DNA from: a virus
Strand: one strand, 5' to 3'
DNA length: 27,727 nucleotides
Virus record (IMG/VR): IMGVR_UViG_3300034378_000246
Location: 1 to 27,727 of that record
Shown: in pieces, positions 13,864-20,630 of the stretch
Position numbering within the stretch: position 1 is the stretch's first letter
Layout: each line of letters begins with the position of its first letter
Translations under genes and position numbers: made by a program
Notes under the pieces: model-generated
What the model saw: only the letters and a program-made list of their open reading frames with translations
Told to the model about the DNA's origin: nothing
The model's database searches: none

Positions 13864-16800
13864 GCGGGCGACGCTCGACGAATACGTCGGTGCCCTCGTC
13901 AGCTCGTGGCAGGTGTCGCAGGGCATCTCCAGGCCGGCCGACTTCGAGAACCTGGTCAGCCACGCCCGCGGCTGGGTCTACGCCGCCATACGCGCCATCG
14001 CCCAGGGCTGCGCCGGCCAGGCGCTCGAGGGCTGGAAGAAGGGTGGGCGTAATCGCCGCGACTGGAAGCCGCTGAAGGAGGACGACCCCCTCGCTCAGCT
14101 CCTCGCCCGCCCGAACCCGTTGTATGCGATGCCGCAGCTGGTCGAGGACACGACGTTCTTCCTGGAGACGACGGGCAACGCCTACTGGTACCTCGTGTTC
14201 GGCAAGCGGCTGAAGGACCGGCCGCGGGAGATCTGGCCGCTGCCGGCCCAGCACGTGAAGGTCATGCCGGACACGAAGGAGATGGTGCGCGGCTACGTCT
14301 TCCAGCCGGGGTCGAAGAAGACGGCCGTGAGCTTCGAGCCGCACGAGATCGTCCACTTCCGGCACGCGGCCGTCGAGAACCGGTGGTACGGGAGCGGGCC
14401 GCTGCTGGCCGCGGCCGAGGCCGTGAACTCCGACGAGGCTATATCCGAGGCCCAGGACTACATGTTCAGGAACGCGCCGCACCCGTCCGGGTTCCTGATG
14501 AACAAGAGCGGGCGGAAGTGGACGGCCGAGCAGCGGCGGACCATCAACGCCCTCCTCCGCCGGTTCGTCGGCGGCAAGCAGCACGGGCGCGTGATGTTCC
14601 TGGACATGGACGTGGCGTGGCAGGCGGCCGACCGGGCGCCGCGCGAGATGGGCTACCGCGAGTCGGGCGTCTACGTGCGGGAGAAGATACTCAGCATCTT
14701 CGGCGTGCCGTCGGCCATCGTCGGCAAGGTGGCGGACGCGAACCGCAGCAACATGGAGGCGCAGCAGTACGGGTTCGCGAAGTGGACGCTCCTGCCCCTG
14801 CTCCAGATGATGGCGACGAAGATAAACGAGGGCATCATCCGGCCGTTCTTCGACGACTCGGGGAAGACGGTGGTCGAATTCGAGGACCCGGTGCCGCAGG
14901 ATTGGCAGCGGCTGCTCGAGGAGTGGCGGGTCGGCCTCGAGCGCGCGGCCGTGGCCCCGAACGAGTTCCGGTCCGAGATCCTGGGCCTCGAGCCGCTGAC
15001 GGCCGACAAGCCGGTGAAGTCCGTCATGGACTCCCCGATCGTGCTGACGCCCGAGGGGCCGAAGACGCTGCTGCCCGTCGAGGGCCAGGAGGAGGAAGAG
15101 CCTCCGCCGCCTGCGGAGGACGAAGAGGAGGAGCCGACGCCGGAGGAGGAGGCCGACGAGTTCTTCGGCGGCGACGACGAGGACGACGAGGGGGAGACGG
15201 CGCGGGCGCGGAAGAGGAAGCGCCCGCTCTCGTCGTTCACGGCCTCCGAGCTCGCCCGTCTGCTGGCCGCCGAGTCCGAGGAGGCGCGGCGGTTCGACGC
15301 CGTGGCCGGCGAGGCCGTGCGCGACGAGGTTCGCCGGGGTGTCATGACGGAGGCCGCCCTCATGGGCGTGGAGCCAGACGAGGTGGTGATGGACGCCGCC
15401 CCGATCAGGAAGGCGCTGGAGGAGCGGGCGGAGAAGCACTGGCGGCGGACGATCTCGCGCACGAACCGGAGGGAGCTCCGGCGGCTGCTCGCCGACGGCA
15501 TATCGGAGCGCCTGCCGGTCAAGGAGATAGCGGAGCAGGTCGAGCGGGGCCTGCGCGGGATGTCGGCCGCGCGCGCCACGCGCATCGCGCGCACGGAGGT
15601 CGTCGGGGCGGCGAACGCGGGCGCCGACGCCCTGCACGAGCAGGTCGGGCTCCGGTACAAGCGGTGGCTCGCGACGGGCGACGACCGCACGCGCACCACG
15701 CATCGGGTCGCGCACTGGCAGCTCCGCCGCCAGGGCTCGAAGTTCAGGGTCGGGGCCGCGCACCTCCGATACCCTGGCGATCCTGCGGCCGGCCACCCGG
15801 AGGAGACCGTGCAGTGTTTCATTTCCTATCGCGTACCGGTTTTCACGGACAAGGGGTGGAGATATATCGGGAAGATCACTCCTGGTGACCGCGTGCTCAC
15901 TCACGAGGGAAGATTCAGGAAGGTTCACAGCGTGCTCCAGGGCCAGACGTACGGAGGTCAGGTCATAGACGTAGCCTTCGAGGAGTTGCCTGGAAGGCAC
16001 GGTCGAGGTCGAAGGCGGCTGACGATCACGCCAGAGCATCGGATTTTGACGGCGAAGGGGTGGACCCCGGCGTCTCGGGTGTCCGTCGGCGACACGCTCG
16101 TGTTCGGCGCGCTCCCTTGTGTTGTTTGCGGCGAACCTGCCGCGCTATACCCGAACAACAAGACGGGAACCTGTTCTCGTCACTGCGCTGCCGTGCGCGC
16201 TGGTCGTGAGACAGGTAATCGGCCCGAGGAGAAGGAGAGGCGGCGTGCGCAGGCACTCAAGCAGTGGCAAGACCCTGCCCACAGAGCGAACGTGTCTCGT
16301 AAGGCGCGTGAGCAGATGTTGCGTGAATACGCTGGCGGTTCCCGTGATGGGCATGAGATCACGAAGAAGGCGAGGGATGCTTATTTCAGCAAGTACGGTC
16401 CTGGGGGCTATGTCGGCACGCATCAGGAAGAGCTGCGGCCGAAGATAGCCGCAGGGGTTGTCCGAAAGTACGGATCCTATCTGGAGTTCATGAAGCAGGT
16501 CGTCTTCGTCGGCCTAGGCAAGTCCGCGTGGAAAGGCTCGGTGTTGGAGAGCTCAATGCGACGTTTCCTGAGCAAGTGCGGTCGACGCTATGAAGAGCAG
16601 TTCTGGGTCGGCCGTCGGCGCGTGGACTTCTATTTGCCCGACGAGAAGTTGTTCGTCGAGTGCGACGGTACTACGTTTCATCAGGACCGCGACGCGGAGG
16701 TGAGGCGAGACATAGAGATACTGTCCGCCCATCCAGATCACGAGATCGCGCACGTGCGTTATGGCCAAGGTGACAATGGCGTGCCTGAATGGGAGTATCG

Positions 16801-17197
16801 GAACTTGGTGACGTTGAACCATGAAGGGCAGTACGGGCACGCTTTCGTCAAGGTGACCTCGGTCGAGATCCGTAAGCTGACACGACCAAAGCGGCTCTAC
16901 AACTTGGGCATAGAAGAGGATGAGAGCTACGTTGCCAAGGGACTGTGCGTTCACAACTGCCGGTGCACGACCGTGCCTGAGATGGCCGACGAGCCGGACC
17001 CGGACGAGAAGCCGCCCATCGAGATGAACCCGGAGACGGGCAAGGAGCAGATGCCGGGACAGCTGCGCGAGCGGCTCACTGCTTGGCGCGCTGTATACGA
17101 GGACGGGGAGGAGAAGGTCGAGCGCCTCTCCAGAGGCTATCTCGACGGGTTCGCTGAGCGGGCACGCGCCCGCCTGCTGGCGGCCGTGAGGGACTGA
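13694..17197 (+). CDS. HK97-type portal protein fused to a MuF-like domain, intein-containing
   Basis: 1167 residues before splicing, 786 after. The ATG is 8 bases after GGAGG (13681-13685). Residues 1-60 are basic and low-complexity. The portal domain (about 70-450) includes ARGWVYAAIRAIAQGCAGQ, ARPNPLYAMPQLVEDTTFFL, GNAYWYL, PHEIVHFRH, YGSGPLLAAAEAV and the C-terminal FGVPSAIVGKVADANRSNME. An acidic linker (EEEEPPPPAEDEEEE, about residues 462-500) leads to a helical MuF/SPP1 gp7-like region with TSARTEVVGAANAG-type sequence (ARTEVVGAANAGADALHEQV). This region ends at the conserved CRCTTVPEM, where the intein sits. The portal forms the dodecameric DNA channel, and MuF proteins act in head morphogenesis. 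The two are usually separate genes. The acidic stretch may orient scaffold or DNA. Confidence 0.9.
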   Translation: MTTRKRARVASGSGGVERKAIGARGRRVRRRTSETQTQKAGSSRSSVAGPRGPSATERATLDEYVGALVSSWQVSQGISRPADFENLVSHARGWVYAAIRAIAQGCAGQALEGWKKGGRNRRDWKPLKEDDPLAQLLARPNPLYAMPQLVEDTTFFLETTGNAYWYLVFGKRLKDRPREIWPLPAQHVKVMPDTKEMVRGYVFQPGSKKTAVSFEPHEIVHFRHAAVENRWYGSGPLLAAAEAVNSDEAISEAQDYMFRNAPHPSGFLMNKSGRKWTAEQRRTINALLRRFVGGKQHGRVMFLDMDVAWQAADRAPREMGYRESGVYVREKILSIFGVPSAIVGKVADANRSNMEAQQYGFAKWTLLPLLQMMATKINEGIIRPFFDDSGKTVVEFEDPVPQDWQRLLEEWRVGLERAAVAPNEFRSEILGLEPLTADKPVKSVMDSPIVLTPEGPKTLLPVEGQEEEEPPPPAEDEEEEPTPEEEADEFFGGDDEDDEGETARARKRKRPLSSFTASELARLLAAESEEARRFDAVAGEAVRDEVRRGVMTEAALMGVEPDEVVMDAAPIRKALEERAEKHWRRTISRTNRRELRRLLADGISERLPVKEIAEQVERGLRGMSAARATRIARTEVVGAANAGADALHEQVGLRYKRWLATGDDRTRTTHRVAHWQLRRQGSKFRVGAAHLRYPGDPAAGHPEETVQCFISYRVPVFTDKGWRYIGKITPGDRVLTHEGRFRKVHSVLQGQTYGGQVIDVAFEELPGRHGRGRRRLTITPEHRILTAKGWTPASRVSVGDTLVFGALPCVVCGEPAALYPNNKTGTCSRHCAAVRAGRETGNRPEEKERRRAQALKQWQDPAHRANVSRKAREQMLREYAGGSRDGHEITKKARDAYFSKYGPGGYVGTHQEELRPKIAAGVVRKYGSYLEFMKQVVFVGLGKSAWKGSVLESSMRRFLSKCGRRYEEQFWVGRRRVDFYLPDEKLFVECDGTTFHQDRDAEVRRDIEILSAHPDHEIAHVRYGQGDNGVPEWEYRNLVTLNHEGQYGHAFVKVTSVEIRKLTRPKRLYNLGIEEDESYVAKGLCVHNCRCTTVPEMADEPDPDEKPPIEMNPETGKEQMPGQLRERLTAWRAVYEDGEEKVERLSRGYLDGFAERARARLLAAVRD
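15815..16957 (+). other. Intein with a Vsr/EDxHD-like homing endonuclease domain
   Basis: 381 residues inserted between Q707 and C1089 of the portal-MuF protein. The splicing N-block is C708-F-I-S-Y-R-V-P-V-F-T-D-K-G-W followed by ITPGDRVLTHEG; the 'TPEHRILT' block B is at about 16030. The C-end is LYNLGIEEDESYVAKGLCVHN then Cys. C1, block-B His, the terminal HN and Cys+1 are all present, so splicing should work, leaving ETVQ-CRCTTVPEM. Between them are a Cys4-like finger (CVVCGEP...CSRHC), NUMOD-like helical repeats, and ESSMRRFLSKCG, EEQFWVGRRRVDFYLPDEKL, FVECDGTTFHQ. The last three suggest a Vsr/DUF559-type nuclease rather than LAGLIDADG or HNH. Two sampled lines have 35 of 60 G+C, lower than the host gene, fitting recent transfer. 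Confidence 0.88.
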
Positions 17198-17230
17198 GCA
17201 TGTCGCCGACCGGTGGCCGACGCCGGCGGT

Positions 17231-17260
17231 CCCCGGGCCCTCGCGGGCCCGGGCTTTCTT
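17231..17260 (+). terminator. Rho-independent terminator after the portal gene
   Basis: CCCGGGCCC (17232-17240), loop TCGC, GGGCCCGGG (17245-17253), then CTTTCTT. The 9-bp all-GC stem with a U-rich tail lies 34 bases after the portal stop. It would separate portal from protease and capsid transcription, or attenuate it. Confidence 0.8.
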
Positions 17261-17275
17261 GGAAGGCTATGACCC

Positions 17276-17656
17276 GTGTGGCTGTGGAACGCGCTGGCCG
17301 GGGCGCTCGAACTGTCCGGTGACTGGCTGGTCGGCAGCAGGCGCAGGATCGGCTTCCTGCTGCGCATCGCGGGCTCCGTCTTCTGGAGCTGGGTCGCCCT
17401 GACATCGCTCTCGCCCGACGGCAACCGGCTCTGGGGCCTGTTGGTCGTGGCCTGCGCCATGTTCGCCGTGAACGCCCGCAACTTCCGCCGCTGGGGACGG
17501 GCGGACGATTCAGGCCCCCGACCGAGCGTGGACGACGCGCGGGAGTCTTTCGGATGGCCGATTCTCAAACGCAGGTACCCGAGGTGCTCAAGACGGACCT
17601 CGTGGGCGACGCCGCCCGGTCCGAGCTCGCGGCCTTCGGCGGGGCCTCGGAGATAG
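17276..17656 (+). CDS. Small two-helix membrane protein, function unknown
   Basis: 126 residues from GTG 17276, nine bases after GGAAGG (17261-17266). Two hydrophobic segments are visible: IGFLLRIAGSVFWSWVALTSL (about 25-45) and LWGLLVVACAMFAVNARNF (about 51-70). They are followed by a basic RRWGRADD. The part over the protease start (from 17554) is out of frame and low-complexity. Small two-helix proteins in phages can be holins, but here it lies between terminator and head protease with no lysin nearby. Its job is left open. Confidence 0.55.
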   Translation: MWLWNALAGALELSGDWLVGSRRRIGFLLRIAGSVFWSWVALTSLSPDGNRLWGLLVVACAMFAVNARNFRRWGRADDSGPRPSVDDARESFGWPILKRRYPRCSRRTSWATPPGPSSRPSAGPRR

Positions 17657-18960
17657 ACGCGCCGGACGGTGCGGCCCTCGCCCTCTACCCCGACACCGAG
17701 ATCCGGGACGTGGCGGAGGACGGCGGCAAGGGCACGTTCGTCGCCGTCGTAGCCACGAACGTCTACTCCCGGGACGGCTGCGTGCTCGAACCGCGCGGGG
17801 GCGACCTGCGCCAGTACGCCCGGAACCCCGTCGTGCTCTGGGCGCACGACTACCGCGGGCTGCCGATCGGGCGCTCGCGCAAGCTCGGGTTTGCGGACGA
17901 GGGGAAGACCGTCCGCCTCGTCTCCCGCGGCGAGCTCCACCGGGAGACCGAGCTGTCGCGCGAGGTCTGGGCCCTGCTCAGCCGCGGCTACCTGAACGCG
18001 ACGTCCGTCGGCTTCCAGGTCTACCGCGTGCGGAAGCTGACGCCGAAGGAGGTCGGGATCAAGCCGAAGGACAAGGAGGCGGACGAGGAGGCGGGCGAGA
18101 TCAACTTCCGGCCCTCGGACGTCCGGTATCGCATCCTGGAGTGGGAGTTCCTGGAGTACAGCATAGTGCCGGTCCCGGCCGACCCGGCGGCGCTCGTCAT
18201 GGGCATCCGCAGCCTGCATGAGGCGGGCGTCTCGCTGCCGGAGCTCGAGGCGAGGCTGCGCGCGGGTGGCATCGAGGTCCCTGAGCTCGTCCCGCGCGAG
18301 GTCCGGGCGGACATGGGTGGGACGTACGAGGTGCGGGCCGAGGACGCCCCGCCCGAGTCGAGGCCGGAGGAGACCGAGGACTTCGTCCACATACCGGTCC
18401 GGGCGAAGGGCCAGTTCGTGCCCGAGTCGTTCAGGACCATCGCCATATCGAAGGACCAGGGCATCTCGGCCGTGATCGGCAAGCTGAAGACGGCTCCGCA
18501 GGGCTCGACGAAGATCCAGAAGTACCTGTTTGCCAAGGCCAAGGGCTGGACGATGGCGAAGGCCAAGGACTGGGTGAAGAAGCATAGGAAGAGCGTCAAC
18601 CTCTGCCTCGACGCCTGGCAGGAGGTTGAGGGGCGGGAGCCGGCGGACGGCGAGCAGTTCGGCTGGTGCGAGACGCCGGCCGACGCCACGGGCGTGCTCG
18701 TGCCCCTGGAGGTCGAGCAGGAGTCGAGGGTCGGCGCGACCCTGAGCCGGAAGACGAAGCAGGCGCTGCTCGGGATCGCGCAGGGCATGAACAAGAGTGC
18801 GCAGTACCTCGTCCGGTTCGTGGAGGCGAACGGGAAGCCGGAGCAGGAGAAGCCGAAGGATGGGCCGAAGGACGAGCCGAAGAAGGGCGTCGCGCTCCTG
18901 ACGGGCGAGTCTCTGCGTACCCTCGTCCGCGACGCCGCCGCGCGCGAGCAGGGGCGGTAA
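17554..18960 (+). CDS. Prohead protease (HK97 gp4-like, U35) with long C-terminal extension
   Basis: 468 residues. The catalytic His is H98 in VVLWAHDYRGLPIGRS and the catalytic Ser is S151 in YLNATSVGFQ. The later EFLEYSIVPVPADPAAL is the typical end of the protease core (about residue 210). The core should cleave scaffold and capsid precursors inside the prohead. About 230 further residues follow. One block (DFVHIPVRAKGQFVPESFRT, IAISKDQGISAVIGKLK, KYLFAKAKGWTMAKAKDWVK) looks like a separate conserved phage domain, and another is helical with a Lys/Pro-rich linker. Such extensions may serve as scaffold. It overlaps the membrane-protein ORF. The capsid gene follows after 123 bases. Confidence 0.88.
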   Translation: MADSQTQVPEVLKTDLVGDAARSELAAFGGASEIDAPDGAALALYPDTEIRDVAEDGGKGTFVAVVATNVYSRDGCVLEPRGGDLRQYARNPVVLWAHDYRGLPIGRSRKLGFADEGKTVRLVSRGELHRETELSREVWALLSRGYLNATSVGFQVYRVRKLTPKEVGIKPKDKEADEEAGEINFRPSDVRYRILEWEFLEYSIVPVPADPAALVMGIRSLHEAGVSLPELEARLRAGGIEVPELVPREVRADMGGTYEVRAEDAPPESRPEETEDFVHIPVRAKGQFVPESFRTIAISKDQGISAVIGKLKTAPQGSTKIQKYLFAKAKGWTMAKAKDWVKKHRKSVNLCLDAWQEVEGREPADGEQFGWCETPADATGVLVPLEVEQESRVGATLSRKTKQALLGIAQGMNKSAQYLVRFVEANGKPEQEKPKDGPKDEPKKGVALLTGESLRTLVRDAAAREQGR

Positions 18961-19083
18961 GACTCGCGCGCGGCTCCTCGCAGCGTCCGCCCGAATCACG
19001 CTCCTCTCCACCGTCGACGCCCGTGACCGGACGATAGAAACGGCGAATGCGGGCCCCGTCCAGCGGGCCGCGGAGGTCTGGAG

Positions 19084-20397
19084 ATGGCCGACGAGAAGCA
19101 GGCGCAGGAGGAGAAGGTCGAGCAGACGGCCGACGAGCAGGCCGAGCCTGAGTCGAAGCCGGAGCCGACCACGGTCACCGTCGACCGCCGGGAGCTCAAC
19201 CGGTCGATAGCCGACGCGGTGGCCGACCTCCTGAAGGCCGAGCGGGCGGAGATCGAGAAGGCGGCGGCCGACAGGGCGCGCGAGGAGACACTGGCCGAGA
19301 TACGGAGGACCGACCGCCCGGACCGCAAGGACGTGTTCGACGACGGCGAGCGCCGGGTCCCGGCCGGGCCGAAGACGCACGCGGACCTCATGGTCGAGCG
19401 GTACGGCGCGCGCGAGGCCCGGAAGATGTACAGCTTCGCCAGGGGCCTGTTCAACAAGGAGGACTGGATCAGGTACGTGGCCGGCTTCGCCATGGACCGC
19501 GACGAGCGGGCGGCCATCGTGGGCACGGCCTCCGACAGCTCGGGCGGCGAGCACCTGCTGCCCGAGGGCTTCCAGGCCGAGATCGTGGTTGCGCGCGGCG
19601 CCATCGTCAGGCTGGCCAAGCGGGTCAAGACCGTGAACGTCAAGACGCGCACGGGCAAGATCCCGAAGATGACCCGCCCGTCCGTCAGCTGGGGCTCGCA
19701 GGAGGGCACGGCGTTCACCGAGTCCACGCCGACGATCAGCCGCGAGACCTGGAGCCTCTTCCGCGTCAACGCCTTCTCCAAGATCAGCCGCGACGTGATC
19801 GAGGACGAGGGCGTCGACATCGTCGACCGCCTCACCCAGGAGTTCGGCAGGGTGCTGGCCGAGGAGCGCGACAAGGTGATCGCCGTCGGCACGAACTCGA
19901 ACCAGCCGTACGGCATCTACTACAACGTGGCGAATGGCGACATGACGACCTACGCCATGGGCGGGGCCATCACGTTCCGCGGCCTGCTCGGCCTGTACTT
20001 CACGCTCCCGGAGCAGTACCGCAAGGACGCCGTGTGGGCCGGCTCGGACACGAACGCGGAGCGCATCCGCGGCCTCGTCGACAACAACAACCAGCCCATC
20101 TGGAAGTACGGCGCCTTCGGCTCCGCGTCCGGCGAGGTCGCGGACAACATGGTGCTCGGCAAGCCGTACATCACGCAGGACGACATCCCGAACAACTACC
20201 TGATCTTCGGCTCGCTCGCCTCCTACTACCTCTGGGACCGCAACGCGGTCACGGTCGAGATGTCGACGGACGCGACGGACGAGAGCGGGGCCTCGGCGTT
20301 CCTCCGGAACGAGACGTGGCTGAAGGTGTGCGAGCGGTACGACGGCGTGGCCGTCGACACCGCGTACTTCACGGGCGGAACGGGAATCACTGGTTAG
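19084..20397 (+). CDS. Major capsid protein (HK97 fold)
   Basis: 437 residues, ATG 19084 after GGAGGTCTGGAG. The N-terminal ~140 residues are acidic and coiled-coil (EEKVEQTADEQAEPESKPEP, LLKAERAEIEKAAADRAREE), as in scaffolding delta-domains removed by the prohead protease. The shell domain starts near TASDSSGGEHLLPEGFQAEI. It continues with GKIPKMTRPSVSWGSQEGTA, WSLFRVNAFSKISRDVIEDE, AVGTNSNQPYGIYY, VWAGSDTNAERI and the C-terminal FLRNETWLKVCERYDGVAV. This order matches phage_capsid proteins. A strong terminator follows 17 bases after the stop. Context with protease and portal makes the call firm. Confidence 0.93.
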   Translation: MADEKQAQEEKVEQTADEQAEPESKPEPTTVTVDRRELNRSIADAVADLLKAERAEIEKAAADRAREETLAEIRRTDRPDRKDVFDDGERRVPAGPKTHADLMVERYGAREARKMYSFARGLFNKEDWIRYVAGFAMDRDERAAIVGTASDSSGGEHLLPEGFQAEIVVARGAIVRLAKRVKTVNVKTRTGKIPKMTRPSVSWGSQEGTAFTESTPTISRETWSLFRVNAFSKISRDVIEDEGVDIVDRLTQEFGRVLAEERDKVIAVGTNSNQPYGIYYNVANGDMTTYAMGGAITFRGLLGLYFTLPEQYRKDAVWAGSDTNAERIRGLVDNNNQPIWKYGAFGSASGEVADNMVLGKPYITQDDIPNNYLIFGSLASYYLWDRNAVTVEMSTDATDESGASAFLRNETWLKVCERYDGVAVDTAYFTGGTGITG

Positions 20398-20414
20398 GTA
20401 TAGCCTGGGAAGGT

Positions 20415-20449
20415 AAGCAACCCCCGCCGCGAGACGGGGGTTGCTTTAT
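20415..20449 (+). terminator. Rho-independent terminator after the capsid gene
   Basis: AAGCAACCCCCG (20415-20426), loop CCGCGAGA, CGGGGGTTGCTT (20435-20446), then TAT. The 12-bp perfect stem with a U tract in its 3' arm ends the head operon and isolates the tRNA and glycosyltransferase block. Confidence 0.88.
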
Positions 20450-20477
20450 GCCCCGACGTATGCGAGGCAGGGATAAG

Positions 20478-20551
20478 TCCCCGGTAGCTCAAACGGTAGA
20501 GCGGCCGGCTGTTGACCGGCTACGTTGCAGGTTCGACCCCTGCCCGGGGAG
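20478..20551 (+). tRNA. tRNA-Asn (GTT)
   Basis: A 74-nt cloverleaf. The acceptor pairs TCCCCGG with CCGGGGA (20478-20484 and 20544-20550), with discriminator G at 20551. D stem is GCTC/GAGC with GG in the loop. Anticodon stem is GCCGG/CCGGC, with loop CTGTTGA and anticodon GTT at 20511-20513. T stem is GCAGG/CCTGC with loop TTCGACC. The variable loop is TACGTT, six bases where five is usual. The 3' CCA is not encoded. It lies between the capsid terminator and the glycosyltransferase promoter. Confidence 0.93.
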
Positions 20552-20566
20552 CCGCCCGCCCGCCCG

Positions 20567-20594
20567 TTGACGGCCCGCCTCCTCGTCGTAGAAT
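20567..20594 (+). promoter_or_regulatory. Sigma70-like promoter of the second glycan block
   Basis: TTGACG (20567-20572), 16 bases, TAGAAT (20589-20594). Each hexamer differs from consensus by one base. It lies after the tRNA and 37 bases before the ATG at 20631, with GGAGG (20620-20625 region) between them. Confidence 0.7.
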
Positions 20595-20630
20595 GGCGCG
20601 GCTGGCCGATACACGGGAGGACTCTCCGAC

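Noticed and set aside
15815-16957. LAGLIDADG or HNH nuclease in the intein
   Set aside because: Neither the paired LAGLIDADG helices nor an H-N-H motif is seen. The acidic and FVECDG residues fit a Vsr/DUF559-like fold.
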